From: Cyclobacterium marinum DSM 745
GTDB taxonomy: Bacteria > Bacteroidota > Bacteroidia > Cytophagales > Cyclobacteriaceae
Direction: 5' to 3'
Assembly (NCBI RefSeq): GCF_000222485.1
Contig: NC_015914.1
Location: forward strand, 868,001-932,000
DNA length: 64,000 nucleotides
Shown: one piece after another, positions 1 to 9,011 of the stretch
Position numbering within the stretch: the first letter of the stretch is position 1
How the letters are laid out: each line of letters starts with the position of its first letter
Notes under the pieces: model-generated
Told to the model about the DNA's origin: nothing
The model's database searches: none
Seen by the model: only the letters and a program-made list of their open reading frames with translations
Position numbers and translations under genes: made by a program

Positions 1-1490
1 TAGGTTACCCCTGAAGATCTTTTTGTATTGAAAATACCGTAAGCCCTACCTACCAAAAGGACATTTTCAGGAACATAATGCTCTTGATAAAGGGATAGAA
101 ACCTTCTGATACCCAAAGGGGATTTTTCCCCGAAAGAGAATTGATTGTATAAATCCTGAACATTTACTGTTAAGGTATCATATCCTCCTCCTAGTGGTGT
201 GGCTCTATAAGCAGCATATGCTCCTACGGGGTCGCCGTAGTTGTCAGCAGGCTCCCTCAATAATTCGTGGGATATAATGATAAAATTTGCCGGTTGATTG
301 AGTAAATCCCTAAACCTAACCTTCTCTAAAACATTTAATTCAACAATATTTGTTTGATTTTGAATCATTACACGACCTGCTGTCCCGGTGGGAAGGTAAA
401 GATCAGTACCGGATTTTTTTACATCCAGTCTTACCGGGTTAGTAATATCTGTTATATTATAAGCTATGTAATCCTCATTGACATCATTTATAACTAAAGT
501 TTTATCCTCATCATTAAAAGTAAAAGTTTGCGCCTCAAAATCACCTGAAACACCTTTGCTACTATAATTTAACTGTGCATAATTTATAGATATATTGTCA
601 AGGTTGTTGTCAACCCCCATGGAAGTTACTCGGATATAACATTCTCCTCCGGCTGAAAAGTCAGACAGTTCAATTTGTTCTGATAGTATAAAGATCTCAA
701 ATTCTTCAAAAGTATATTGCCCCAGTTCTCTTAAGTTATTGACGGTAGGTCCTATCTCGACCGACATTTTATGTGAAGTTTCTGACCTCCCGGCTATGCT
801 AAGCTCCAGTCCGGGGCTACCATTTCCCTCCACTACCTCTCCTAAACCTTCAAAGGTTAATGTCCTACTTCTTCCCCTAGAAATAGTGGCAGAAGTCCAG
901 CCTTGACCTTGGTCATATAAGGATAAATGCACCGCTGGGAAATATTCCCTTCCTAAGGCATATTGTTCAGCAAAATGCTGAAGGGATTCTAACGTATAAG
1001 TCTCAATCTCTTCCTGACCTTCTCCTGCAGTGGGGGCTGAAATTCTTTTACCAAAACTACCGCTATCCACTGTAAAAAAGAAAGCTGTGGTATCATTGTG
1101 CGTATTGTAATGAGGATTGGTCATCCAAGATTCATCTTCATACAATAATTTGTCCAATGTTCCATCATTCCTTTTCCCAATAAATTCCAGGTAATCATTT
1201 TGATCAAATGAGCCATCTTCTTGCCCACTAATGTACACAGACACCTCTTCTCCCCGGTGGTAAACTTTGATTTCACGTGGATCCAAATCATCAACCGCCA
1301 AGCCTGAAGCAGAGAGTGTGGTATAGCTTATCCGATAAACGCCATCGGAATTTGTTGGTATTTTATAATAATCTCTGTCATAATGTATCCAATCATTTGA
1401 CTGCCCACAAACAAAAAAGTGCAGCAGTATGCCCCAAAAAAGGAAGGCTAAACGCAAGGCTTTAAAATAATATATTTTATAATCCATCAT
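1..1490 (-). CDS. PorU2-like T9SS sortase (C25 peptidase family), 3' end beyond window
   Basis: This is the N-terminal part of a large secreted protein read on the minus strand; no stop codon occurs before the window edge. Translation from the tandem ATGs at 1490/1487 gives a hydrophobic signal segment, then 'YYKIPTNSDGVYRISYTTL', 'DYLEFIGKRNDGTLD' and later 'YNQFSFGEKSPLGIRRF'. These are the blocks I associate with the putative type IX sortase PorU2 and, more loosely, PorU; both are C25 gingipain-type peptidases that process T9SS cargo at the outer membrane. The catalytic Cys/His region lies outside the window and cannot be checked. The start overlaps the end of the PorV-like gene by 14 bases, so the two are surely co-transcribed and probably translationally coupled. 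Whether it is PorU or PorU2 is from recognition only. Confidence 0.8.
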   Translation of the reverse strand, partial: MMDYKIYYFKALRLAFLFWGILLHFFVCGQSNDWIHYDRDYYKIPTNSDGVYRISYTTLSASGLAVDDLDPREIKVYHRGEEVSVYISGQEDGSFDQNDYLEFIGKRNDGTLDKLLYEDESWMTNPHYNTHNDTTAFFFTVDSGSFGKRISAPTAGEGQEEIETYTLESLQHFAEQYALGREYFPAVHLSLYDQGQGWTSATISRGRSRTLTFEGLGEVVEGNGSPGLELSIAGRSETSHKMSVEIGPTVNNLRELGQYTFEEFEIFILSEQIELSDFSAGGECYIRVTSMGVDNNLDNISINYAQLNYSSKGVSGDFEAQTFTFNDEDKTLVINDVNEDYIAYNITDITNPVRLDVKKSGTDLYLPTGTAGRVMIQNQTNIVELNVLEKVRFRDLLNQPANFIIISHELLREPADNYGDPVGAYAAYRATPLGGGYDTLTVNVQDLYNQFSFGEKSPLGIRRFLSLYQEHYVPENVLLVGRAYGIFNTKRSSGVT

Positions 1491-2583
1491 ATAATCTAAA
1501 ACCAGACTTTAATGGGTTAAGAGAAACTTTAACACTGAACACATGTGAATAAGGTGTTTCAGAAATACTACCGATATCAGTAAGTGCATAATCCACTAAG
1601 ACGGCCTCACTGACTTTAAATCCCAAGCCAAATCCGGGCTGAAAAGAGGTGTACTTTGAACCATCAAAATCTTTCAATGTTTGCATATTTCCAGCCCCAA
1701 TCCTAAAAAATGCACTCTGTCGATATCCCAACTCCATACCAATTTTGGGGGAAACATTAAACAGATCACTTCCATACAATGCGTTTCTTTCTCCGTCAAA
1801 GGTTAGGTCTAAATCCAAAACCGTCAAAAAATCAATCTCTTCTGTAAGCTCGAAATTTCTAGAAAAACTCAGGGTAGCCCTTGGGAGGGTTAGCTCGATA
1901 CTATTAATTGGAATTTGATTTTGGGTTTGGGCATAAATGTCCCTAACCAAATCAGCATTGTGAGACCAAGCATTGAAAGTGGTGGTAATATCCCTTGCCA
2001 TTAAGCCTATTCGCCAACCATTTTCCATATAGATAGCGCCAAAATCCAATCCAAAACCCCATGCTTTAGCAAACTTACCTACATTTCTGTGAATAACCTT
2101 TGCATTTACTCCTATTTTTAAATAATCACTTACATCTCGGGCAAAAGACAATAGCAATGCATAATCCGCTGCATTAAAAAACTGAATATTGTCATAATTC
2201 AAAGCCCCATTGGCATCGTATAAGAATCGGGTATCAGGGATATCATCTACTCCAAATCGAATAAGAGAAACGGCTATTTGATTGTCTTCCTGTATGTTGG
2301 TAGAATAACCTGCATAATCAAATTTTGCAATTCCTGCAAAATACTCGGCATGCATTAGAGAGAATTCATGCTCATGCTTAATTCCTAACAAACCTGCAGG
2401 GTTCCAATACGCGGCGGTAACATCATTGACTGCTGACACTTGAGCACCTGCCATTCCTAATGCTCTAGCTCCAATACCAATGTTCATGAACTCGTTGGAA
2501 TATTTAGGGGCTATCCCTTGAGCTCTGACGGCTCCCGATAGCAAAATCCCCACCAACACATAAAAATTTACCCTACTAAACAT
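1477..2583 (-). CDS. PorV/PorQ-family T9SS outer-membrane protein (PorV2-like)
   Basis: Beta-barrel protein of 368 residues. I place the start at 2583 because the sequence from there reads as a signal peptide ending 'SGAVRAQG'. The open frame extends to 2682, but that extension runs into a perfect palindrome and is not signal-like. After the signal comes 'NEFMNIGIGARALGMAGAQ' followed by 'YWNPAGL', the N-terminal signature of PorV/PorQ-family proteins; the 'ARALGM' form resembles PorV2. In characterised systems PorV shuttles cargo from the translocon to the PorU sortase. Its 3' end overlaps the PorU-like gene, the usual pairing. The rest of the chain is rich in alternating aromatic strands and ends 'LYDGL', consistent with an outer-membrane barrel. 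The exact subfamily is less certain than the family. Confidence 0.82.
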   Translation of the reverse strand: MFSRVNFYVLVGILLSGAVRAQGIAPKYSNEFMNIGIGARALGMAGAQVSAVNDVTAAYWNPAGLLGIKHEHEFSLMHAEYFAGIAKFDYAGYSTNIQEDNQIAVSLIRFGVDDIPDTRFLYDANGALNYDNIQFFNAADYALLLSFARDVSDYLKIGVNAKVIHRNVGKFAKAWGFGLDFGAIYMENGWRIGLMARDITTTFNAWSHNADLVRDIYAQTQNQIPINSIELTLPRATLSFSRNFELTEEIDFLTVLDLDLTFDGERNALYGSDLFNVSPKIGMELGYRQSAFFRIGAGNMQTLKDFDGSKYTSFQPGFGLGFKVSEAVLVDYALTDIGSISETPYSHVFSVKVSLNPLKSGFRLYDGL

Positions 2584-2673
2584 GAGTTTAAATAATAATT
2601 CTAACGCAAAGTAAAAAGAAAATACCATTGTAAATATTCTGAAATTAAAAAAATATTGAATGCTTTGTTCGGA

Positions 2674-2693
2674 ATTGTTCACATGTGAACAAT
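2674..2693. promoter_or_regulatory. 20-bp perfect palindrome upstream of porV2/porU2
   Basis: The sequence ATTGTTCACATGTGAACAAT is identical to its own reverse complement over all 20 bases, with no spacer. It lies about 80 bases upstream of the chosen porV2-like start, which suits an operator for a dimeric regulator. It is not followed by a T-run on either strand, so a terminator role is unlikely. The regulator is unknown. Confidence 0.5.
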
Positions 2694-2869
2694 AAACTGT
2701 ACGGTGACATCAAAAAAAAAAGTAGCTTGATGATGGTTCTTTCCGGAATAAAAAAAAACGCAAAAATTTAATATTTTATTAGCCCCACCATAATCTGCTT
2801 TTAAAACAAAAAATAACGCATTTTAGAACAAAATTAGGCATTACTTCGATCTTTGCATACCATGGAATT

Positions 2870-2922
2870 AGGTAATACCTACTAGTAGGCAAAAAGTTGG
2901 TATTGTTTTTCCAATAGGTATT
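2870..2922. promoter_or_regulatory. Cluster of inverted GGTATT/AATACC elements, putative PadR operator
   Basis: Between 53 and 105 bases upstream of the PadR start there are AGGTAATACCT (2870-2880, perfect about a central base) overlapping CCTACTAGTAGG (2878-2889, perfect), then GGTATT at 2899-2904, and TAGGTATT at 2915-2922, the inverse of AATACCTA at 2874-2881. PadR-family repressors commonly autoregulate from inverted repeats at their own promoters, so this is a reasonable operator candidate. No binding data can be inferred from sequence alone. Confidence 0.45.
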
Positions 2923-2974
2923 TTCAATCGTAAAAAATATTTGTGAATTAGTATATTTCTTTGAACAACAAAAC

Positions 2975-3313
2975 ATGAAAGCTTCAAACACCCAAACCCA
3001 AATGCGGAAAGGGATTTTGGAATTCTGCATATTACATATCATCTCCAGAGGAGAAGTCTATGCAACCGACCTGATAGAAGAGTTGCAAAGTGCGGAGATG
3101 ATCATTGTAGAAGGCACCTTATATCCACTTTTGAACAGGCTGAAAAATGCCAAACTGGCTTCTTACAAATGGGTGGAATCGGAAGCAGGTCCACCAAGAA
3201 AATATTATTCTATAACTCCTCAAGGGCTGGATTTCTTAAACGACCTACAGCAAACATGGGAGAACCTGGATACATCCGTCAATCAAATAATAGCGAAAGC
3301 AAAAAACGAATAG
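2975..3313 (+). CDS. PadR-family transcriptional regulator
   Basis: Protein of 112 residues, the usual length for the short PadR (PF03551) class. The winged helix-turn-helix runs over roughly residues 10-90, with the recognition region 'VEGTLYPLLNRL' near 45-56 and the wing 'GPPRKYYSITPQG' near 73-85, both classic PadR signatures. The C-terminal helix (about 90-110) would mediate dimerisation. It lies 50 bases upstream of a double-PspC membrane protein on the same strand, an arrangement common in Bacteroidota in which the PadR protein is thought to control the membrane-stress gene. Inverted repeats upstream suggest autoregulation. Confidence 0.92.
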   Translation: MKASNTQTQMRKGILEFCILHIISRGEVYATDLIEELQSAEMIIVEGTLYPLLNRLKNAKLASYKWVESEAGPPRKYYSITPQGLDFLNDLQQTWENLDTSVNQIIAKAKNE

Positions 3314-3363
3314 GAACGATCAAGTTATTAATATATATTTTCTTGACCTTAGTCATTTAAATC

Positions 3364-5262
3364 ATGAAAAAGACAATTAGCATAAATATCAGTGGCATTC
3401 TCTTCCATATTGAGGAGGATGGATATACCGCATTAAAAAATTATCTGGATGCCATCAATCAGCATTTCTCTCATTACGAAGATAATCAAGAAATTATTAC
3501 CGACATTGAGAATAGGATCGCTGAAATTTTTCTTAGTAACTTGAAAAACAACAAACAGGTTATTACGGCGGACAATGTTTCTAACCTAATCCAAAAAATG
3601 GGTACCATAGCAGATTTTAAAGCTGTGGAACAAGACTTGGATGAAGAAAAACCTGCAGAGGATGCAAACAATGATTTTTATAAATATGTAACTCCTCCAA
3701 ATCAAAACTCAGGTAAAGGATACAAAAAACTAACCCGCCTTGTTCACGGAAAAATACTCGGAGGGGTGTGTGCCGGATTTGCAAACTATTTCTCCATTGA
3801 CCCGCTTTGGACCAGGCTTATTACCATTTTAATGCTGTTTAGCGGTGGCTTAAATTTAAATGCGCTGAGCTTACCTTTCCTTTCTGAAGGCTTTCATTTA
3901 AATACTGCCATCGGCTGGTGGACGGTAATTGCCTATGCCTTACTATGGATTATTTTACCAGTCTCCTATGACAAACCGGAAGATAAAAATATCAAGAAAC
4001 TTTACAGGAATCCTGATGACCGGGTATTGGGTGGTGTAGGCAGTGGCTTGTCGGCTTATTTTGACATAGATGTCATTTGGGTACGCTTGGCTTTTTTCGG
4101 CCTTACTTTTGCCGGAGGTTCAGGGTTTGTATTGTACTTTATCTTATGGATCATAACCCCTATGGCCAAATCCATTACGGAAAGGATTGAGATGAAAGGG
4201 GGAGCAATTACTTTAAGCAATATTGAGACCACTATTCAACAAAATCTAACTACAGAGAGCTCCAAGGTAGAATCTACTTCAAAAAGAATAGTGCTCGCTC
4301 CTTTTAGGTTCTTGGGAAAAGCAATTAATGCTATAGGGAAAGCACTTGGCCCATTCGGTGCATTTTTATTGGCAGTAATCAGGGTGTTTTTCGGTCTCCT
4401 TATTTTCACTTTAGGAATGGTAATCCTTATTATCCCTCTCGCATTCTTAGGGCTTTACAGTGAATTGATCATTAACAATGATTGGGCATATATGTGGGAT
4501 GGTTTTCCTATCAATACCATTGCTGAGCTGTTACCCGTGTGGTTGGCAATTGCTCTATCTGTGATCGTTTTTATACCAAGTATAGTATTGGTTCTCTTGG
4601 GTATCAGTGTATTGATCAAAAGGAACCTGATAGATGGAAGGTTTGGCCTTGTTATCTTCGGCATCTGGATCATGTGCATTCTTTTAGGCGCCTTCCAGGC
4701 ACCCAAAATAATTGGTCAATTTAAAAGTGAAGGAAGTTTCACGGTTGACCAAAAACTTGAGGTTCCTGAAAGCACACTTATAATAAGCGCTGAAAATAAT
4801 GGCATAGATGAAGGTGAACTAGGGTTTGTAAAGCTACAACTGAAAGGGCATGAAAAAGATGACTTGATTGTGAAGCAAAATTTTATTTCCAAAGGATCAA
4901 ATAGAAGTGACGCCATAGAAAATGCTTCGGAGGTAGCTTATGAATTACAACTTACTGACAGCCTCTTGATTTTTGACAAATCCTTGACCTTTCCCGACAC
5001 TGCAAAGTTTAGGATGCAACACTTAGAGCAGACTTTATTTATCCCCTATAATAAAGCTTTTGTAATGGACCGGAAATTACTTTCCATCTTAAGAAACACT
5101 TTGGGAAAAGACGGCTATAAAAACAGGGATATCAACAGTCAAAACTATTGGGTGTACAATGAAAATGGTTTGCTTTGCTTGAATTGCATCGATGACCATA
5201 AACAATCTTCGACCGACAGCCTTTCCAGATCATTGTTCAGTGAAAGTTATATCATGAAATAA
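3364..5262 (+). CDS. Double PspC-domain inner-membrane protein
   Basis: Protein of 632 residues. The N-terminal 100 residues are a cytosolic alpha/beta segment typical of PspC proteins downstream of PadR regulators. Two PspC domains follow: about residues 119-205, containing 'ILGGVCAGFANYFSIDPLW', and about 211-275, containing 'VLGGVGSGLSAYFDIDVIW'. Each has the PspC amphipathic and membrane-helix layout. Several more membrane helices lie between about 325 and 455, then a soluble C-terminal domain of about 170 residues with beta-rich character. PspC proteins sense envelope stress in the phage-shock response; here the partner is the upstream PadR regulator, not PspA. Operon membership is inferred from the 50-base spacing and same strand. 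Confidence 0.85.
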   Translation: MKKTISINISGILFHIEEDGYTALKNYLDAINQHFSHYEDNQEIITDIENRIAEIFLSNLKNNKQVITADNVSNLIQKMGTIADFKAVEQDLDEEKPAEDANNDFYKYVTPPNQNSGKGYKKLTRLVHGKILGGVCAGFANYFSIDPLWTRLITILMLFSGGLNLNALSLPFLSEGFHLNTAIGWWTVIAYALLWIILPVSYDKPEDKNIKKLYRNPDDRVLGGVGSGLSAYFDIDVIWVRLAFFGLTFAGGSGFVLYFILWIITPMAKSITERIEMKGGAITLSNIETTIQQNLTTESSKVESTSKRIVLAPFRFLGKAINAIGKALGPFGAFLLAVIRVFFGLLIFTLGMVILIIPLAFLGLYSELIINNDWAYMWDGFPINTIAELLPVWLAIALSVIVFIPSIVLVLLGISVLIKRNLIDGRFGLVIFGIWIMCILLGAFQAPKIIGQFKSEGSFTVDQKLEVPESTLIISAENNGIDEGELGFVKLQLKGHEKDDLIVKQNFISKGSNRSDAIENASEVAYELQLTDSLLIFDKSLTFPDTAKFRMQHLEQTLFIPYNKAFVMDRKLLSILRNTLGKDGYKNRDINSQNYWVYNENGLLCLNCIDDHKQSSTDSLSRSLFSESYIMK

Positions 5263-5644
5263 TAAAAGGATAAGCTAGTAATTACTTATTCAACTGTTTA
5301 TGGAAATACCTCTGCTTATTCAATAATTAAAATAGACGGGGGTATTTTTTTTACCACCTCAATACTTCCTAATAGAAATAAATGACACCTTCCATCAGAT
5401 TCATCCCAATCAGCTTTCTAGGGAAGGATCGGGTATACATAACCTATCCTCAAGCTCTCCCCTATTAGATGCTCCAAACAATGGCATCCAATCTGCGAAA
5501 ACGGTCATTCCATGGCTAAAATTGAAAAAAAAATCCCATATAAATTTTAGGTTTATAGTATGTAAAGCAATACTTTAACTGAATATAAGTTCAACTGAAT
5601 TTTACAAGGTTAAACAATTTCAATTACTCCCAAATATTACCACT
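5263..5644. other. Intergenic region after PspC gene
   Basis: This 382-base gap has no convincing gene. The first part holds a weak terminator-like hairpin (listed separately). The remainder is AT-rich and should contain the promoter of the metallo-beta-lactamase-fold gene at 5645. I see nothing else recognisable. Confidence 0.5.
5304..5350 (+). terminator. Weak terminator-like hairpin after the PspC gene
   Basis: AAATACC at 5304-5310 can pair with GGTATTT at 5341-5347, with a further TCT/AGA pair inside, and a run of T follows. The loop is long and the stem short, so this is a modest candidate. Confidence 0.35.
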
Positions 5645-7045
5645 ATGGATGTAAAAGTTAAATTTTTAGGTGCTGCAGGAACAGTTACCGGTTCTCGGTT
5701 TTTTTTAGAAATCGGATCCCTCAGGGTTCTTGTTGATTGTGGCCTATTTCAAGGCCTTAAAGAAAACCGACTAAGAAACTGGGATCCATTTCCTATTGAA
5801 CCTGAATCAATTGACATTGTTTTACTGACTCATGCCCATATAGACCATTCAGGATATTTGCCTAAGTTAGTAAAAGAAGGATTTCAAGGCCCCATCTATT
5901 TGACTGAAGCTTCTTTAGAATTAGTGAAAATTTTATTATTGGATGCTGGAAAACTGCAAGAAGAGGAGGCAAAGTTTGCCAGAAAGAAAGGTTATTCGAA
6001 ACATTCTAACCCACAACCTTTGTTTTCACGGGAGGATGCAGAAAACGTATTCCCTCAACTCAAACCCATATCCTTTGACCAAGCATTTAAAATTAATGAT
6101 CAGCTAAGTATCACAGCATACAACGCTGGGCACATTCTCGGTGCTGCGATATTAAAATTACAGATCAAAGGGGACAATCAAGAAAAAAGCATTGTATTTT
6201 CCGGAGATCTAGGTAGGACTAAAGACCCCATTTTAAACCCGCCGGCAGAAATTCCTTTTGCAGATGTTTTGTTTTTAGAGACCACTTATGGAGACAGGGT
6301 CAATGAGGCTACCGGAATTGACAGAAAGTTAGGAAAGGTAATTCGGGACACCTATTACAATGGAGGTGTTTCCTTAATTCCTTCTTTTGCTGTTGGCAGG
6401 ACTCAAATGATATTGTTTTACTTGCACCGACTTCAACAGAAGGGATTTATCCCTCAAATCCCTATTTATGTAGACAGCCCCATGGCAATTGATGTGACTG
6501 GTCTATACAAAGACTTCCCCGAATGCCATCATTTAGGCCCTTCATTAGAAAACACAAATGCCAACCCGTTTTTTCATAAAAACCTACATTATTATAGAGA
6601 TCAGGAATCATCAATCAGCCTAAATACTATAAAAAACAATGCCATTATTATTTCGGCAAGTGGAATGGCTACAGGAGGACGAATATTACACCACCTTTAC
6701 AACAGGCTGCCAAATAAAGAAGACAGCATCCTCTTTGTGGGGTATCAAGCTGAAGGAACAAGGGGACGAAGGATCCTCGAAGGCGAAGAGACTTGTAGAA
6801 TTTACGGGATAGATGTTCCGGTAAAAGCTAAGCCTTACTATATAGATGGCTTGTCTGCCCATGCCGACCAGACTGAGCTTGTGGATTGGTGTGACAATTT
6901 TATTTCAAAACCAAAATTCACCTTTCTAATACATGGAGAACCTGAGGCCAGAGAGGAATTGGCCGGAATTTTGAAAGACAAACTAAAATGGAATACAATC
7001 AGCCCACATTATATGGAATCTTTCTTATTATTTTCAGGCATATAG
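5645..7045 (+). CDS. Metallo-beta-lactamase/beta-CASP RNA-processing exonuclease family protein
   Basis: Protein of 466 residues in one MBL-beta-CASP-RMMBL unit. The zinc-binding signature 'HAHIDH' is at residues 63-68, followed by further metal-ligand regions 'AGHILGA' and 'SGDLGR'. The beta-CASP insertion covers the middle ('SFAVGRTQ', 'VDSPMAIDVT', 'ISASGMATGGR'), and the RMMBL region with 'LSAHADQ' is near the C-terminus. This is the architecture of CPSF73-like and bacterial YsiQ/TTHA0252-type RNases, which act on RNA in the cytoplasm. Length and motifs look intact. The exact substrate cannot be told from sequence. The next gene starts 50 bases downstream. Confidence 0.9.
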   Translation: MDVKVKFLGAAGTVTGSRFFLEIGSLRVLVDCGLFQGLKENRLRNWDPFPIEPESIDIVLLTHAHIDHSGYLPKLVKEGFQGPIYLTEASLELVKILLLDAGKLQEEEAKFARKKGYSKHSNPQPLFSREDAENVFPQLKPISFDQAFKINDQLSITAYNAGHILGAAILKLQIKGDNQEKSIVFSGDLGRTKDPILNPPAEIPFADVLFLETTYGDRVNEATGIDRKLGKVIRDTYYNGGVSLIPSFAVGRTQMILFYLHRLQQKGFIPQIPIYVDSPMAIDVTGLYKDFPECHHLGPSLENTNANPFFHKNLHYYRDQESSISLNTIKNNAIIISASGMATGGRILHHLYNRLPNKEDSILFVGYQAEGTRGRRILEGEETCRIYGIDVPVKAKPYYIDGLSAHADQTELVDWCDNFISKPKFTFLIHGEPEAREELAGILKDKLKWNTISPHYMESFLLFSGI

Positions 7046-7095
7046 AGGGCGTATTTCATTGGATCAAATGCAAAACTAAACCAAATCAAATATCA

Positions 7096-7566
7096 ATGAA
7101 TACCTTGCTTAAATTGACCTATGTATTTTTACTCGGATTGATACTTTTTGCCTCTTGCAAACCTCAAAAAATGAATAATCAAGGAATTCAAGGGAATGTA
7201 TATTGGATTGAAGGAAATCAAATGCCCCAAGCATCGGAAAAAGAAGCTTCAAGCCTTTTTCCCAAAGCTGAAAAGGCCGTTAAACGAACCATACATATCC
7301 ATCAATTGACCCATATTAACCAGGCAAGCCTAGGGGATTACCTTTTCGGAAGCATAGAGACTCCCCTCGTTGCATCCATAGAAACCAATGAAGAGGGAGA
7401 ATTTTCTATTGAACTTCCTCCGGGAAAATATTCCATTTTCACAGTTGAAGAAAATGGTTATTTCGCAAGCGTCTTTGATCTTGACAGCTATATTCACCCT
7501 GTAGAGGTGAAAAAAGGTGAATGGAATAAGGTAACAATAACCATCAATTACGAAGCTACATTTTAA
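7096..7566 (+). CDS. Small lipoprotein with carboxypeptidase-regulatory-like fold
   Basis: Lipoprotein of 156 residues. The chosen ATG gives a hydrophobic leader ending 'LILFASC', a lipobox with Cys21 as the acylated residue. The in-frame extension to 6988 would overlap the upstream gene and bury the signal, so I reject it. The C-terminal half ('SIETNEEGEFSIELPPGKYSIFTVEENGYFA') resembles the carboxypeptidase regulatory-like/transthyretin beta-sandwich common in Bacteroidota envelope proteins. Function is unknown. It probably sits at the periplasmic face of a membrane. Confidence 0.75.
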   Translation: MNTLLKLTYVFLLGLILFASCKPQKMNNQGIQGNVYWIEGNQMPQASEKEASSLFPKAEKAVKRTIHIHQLTHINQASLGDYLFGSIETPLVASIETNEEGEFSIELPPGKYSIFTVEENGYFASVFDLDSYIHPVEVKKGEWNKVTITINYEATF

Positions 7567-7686
7567 TCACAATCCTCTGAATTACAATAAATTAAAAACA
7601 CATATTAATATTTGTTAATTTTTTTAACTTTGGCATGCAACCATTTTTATATTTTGGGTATCTACCTTATCGAAGACTTATAATAA

Positions 7687-8259
7687 ATGCCAATCAAAGA
7701 AAACCATACTGGAATAGTGCTCGGCCTAATCAAGGGTTGCCTCGCAGGAGACAGAAAAAGCCAAAGAGGTTTGTATGAGCTTTATTCGGGTAAATTTCTA
7801 AGCATTTGTTTGCGGTATATCAAAGATCAAGACTTGGCTCAGGATGTATTGGTAGAGGGTTTTATGAAAATATTTGAAAAACTAGACACTTATAGGCAAG
7901 AAGGAAGTTTTGAAGGTTGGATGAAAAAAATCATGGTAACCCAAGCTTTACAAACGCTCAGAAAAAATAAGAAATTATTAATGGAAGTGGATTGGGATGA
8001 TCAGGATCATATTACTTCTCCAAACTTAGTTTTTGGTAAAATAGAAGCGGATGAATTGTTGAAATTAGTGGCCTCCTTGCCTGTAGGATATAGAACCGTT
8101 TTTAACTTATATGCCATAGAAGGTTATAGCCACAGTGAAATTAGCAATTTGCTAGGCATTGCAGAAAACACCTCAAAGTCCCAACTGAGCAGGGCCAGAT
8201 CACTTTTGCAAAAGCAAATTGCCCCTTATACAATTAAACAAAAAAGCAATGGCAGATAA
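7687..8259 (+). CDS. ECF-type RNA polymerase sigma factor
   Basis: Protein of 190 residues. Region 2 is seen as 'DLAQDVLVEGFMKIFEKLDTY' with the tryptophan-containing 'GSFEGWMKKIMVTQAL' block. Region 4 is 'LPVGYRTVFNLYAIEGYSHSEI' followed by 'LLGIAENTSKSQLSRAR', the helix-turn-helix that reads the -35 element. It lacks region 3, as ECF sigma factors do. The downstream gene starts inside its 3' end (8249), so the two are translationally coupled, the typical arrangement for a sigma factor and its membrane-anchored regulator. The following outer-membrane and DUF4097 genes are likely in the same operon. Confidence 0.92.
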   Translation: MPIKENHTGIVLGLIKGCLAGDRKSQRGLYELYSGKFLSICLRYIKDQDLAQDVLVEGFMKIFEKLDTYRQEGSFEGWMKKIMVTQALQTLRKNKKLLMEVDWDDQDHITSPNLVFGKIEADELLKLVASLPVGYRTVFNLYAIEGYSHSEISNLLGIAENTSKSQLSRARSLLQKQIAPYTIKQKSNGR

Positions 8260-8995
8260 TATAGATGAATTGGACAAATTGTTCAAAAATGCCTTAAGCA
8301 ACCATAGCTCAAATCCGGATCCGGAAGTTTGGGATAAACTTTCGGCTACTTTGGACAATAATAACAAAGGGACACTATTTATTCCTTGGAGGTGGGTAGC
8401 AGGGGTAGCTGTAGTTTTGGTTGCATTTGGGCTATTCCATCTATCATTTGATGTAGCGGTTCAGGATACTTCCTTGGCTGTCCAAGACACTCAGCTATTA
8501 GAAATAAATCCTTTCAGCATTCCACCCACCAGCCCTTTTATCGGAAAAGAAAAAATTAAAAGTCCAACAAAAAACACCCCTAAGGAACTAATTGGAGAAA
8601 GTAGAGAGTTGACTCCTAAAGAAAAATCGGACAAGCATCAACCACAAGTAAATTGGTCCGATAAAAAAAGAGTCATAGAACAATTACCTCAAGCATTGGC
8701 CCAAATTGAACCGATTAATAATGATGAATTAATGGTGAATTTAAGTAAACCAATAACTTTAAGCCCCTCTATAAAAGGAGATGAAACAACCGAAAAACCT
8801 AATAAGGATTATAAAGTGAGGATAATATCCAATGGATTTGCCATACAACCTGAAAAAGAGCAATTTGTAGATGAGCTTGAAAATAAAATCGGTGGCTTTT
8901 TCACGAAAGTGGACGAAGGCTTTGGAGGTCTTCGGGATGCAAAAAATAACCTCTTTGCCTCACTGACCACAAAGCGAGATAAAAAGAAAAACTAA
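8249..8995 (+). CDS. Single-pass membrane protein, putative anti-sigma partner
   Basis: Protein of 248 residues from the ATG at 8249, chosen because 'MADNIDELDKLFKNAL' resembles the N-termini of Bacteroidota proteins encoded beside ECF sigma factors. It overlaps the sigma gene by 11 bases. The N-terminal 40 residues would be cytosolic, one membrane helix follows ('WVAGVAVVLVAFGLFHL', about 45-61), and the rest is a low-complexity, charged periplasmic region rich in Lys, Pro and Thr. There is no clear zinc-binding anti-sigma motif, so the anti-sigma role rests on topology and coupling only. The last segment ('FFTKVDEGFGGLRDAKNNL') may be a short conserved helix. Confidence 0.65.
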   Translation: MADNIDELDKLFKNALSNHSSNPDPEVWDKLSATLDNNNKGTLFIPWRWVAGVAVVLVAFGLFHLSFDVAVQDTSLAVQDTQLLEINPFSIPPTSPFIGKEKIKSPTKNTPKELIGESRELTPKEKSDKHQPQVNWSDKKRVIEQLPQALAQIEPINNDELMVNLSKPITLSPSIKGDETTEKPNKDYKVRIISNGFAIQPEKEQFVDELENKIGGFFTKVDEGFGGLRDAKNNLFASLTTKRDKKKN

Positions 8996-9011
8996 CTAGA
9001 TATTTAATGAT

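Larger units (their letters stand above)
2584..2974. other. Divergent promoter region between porV2-like and PadR genes
   Basis: This 391-base AT-rich stretch separates two divergent genes and must hold the promoters of both. It contains a 20-base perfect palindrome at 2674-2693 and, nearer the PadR gene, clustered inverted elements at 2870-2922; both are listed separately. I did not find a clean Bacteroidota -33/-7 promoter pair (TTTG and TAnnTTTG at normal spacing). Confidence 0.6.

Noticed and set aside
1527..1545. A second sequence with ACATGTGAA inside the PorV2-like gene, similar to the upstream palindrome
   Set aside because: It lies in coding sequence, is not a full palindrome, and is explained by codon choice; a chance match is more likely.
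2584..2682. N-terminal extension of the PorV2-like gene
   Set aside because: It adds a non-signal-like segment and reaches into the 20-bp palindrome; the internal ATG at 2583 gives a proper signal peptide.
7600..7680. Promoter-like TTTG and TATATTTT boxes before the ECF sigma gene
   Set aside because: The boxes are present but the spacing (about 15 bases) is shorter than the usual Bacteroidota consensus, so I do not list a promoter.
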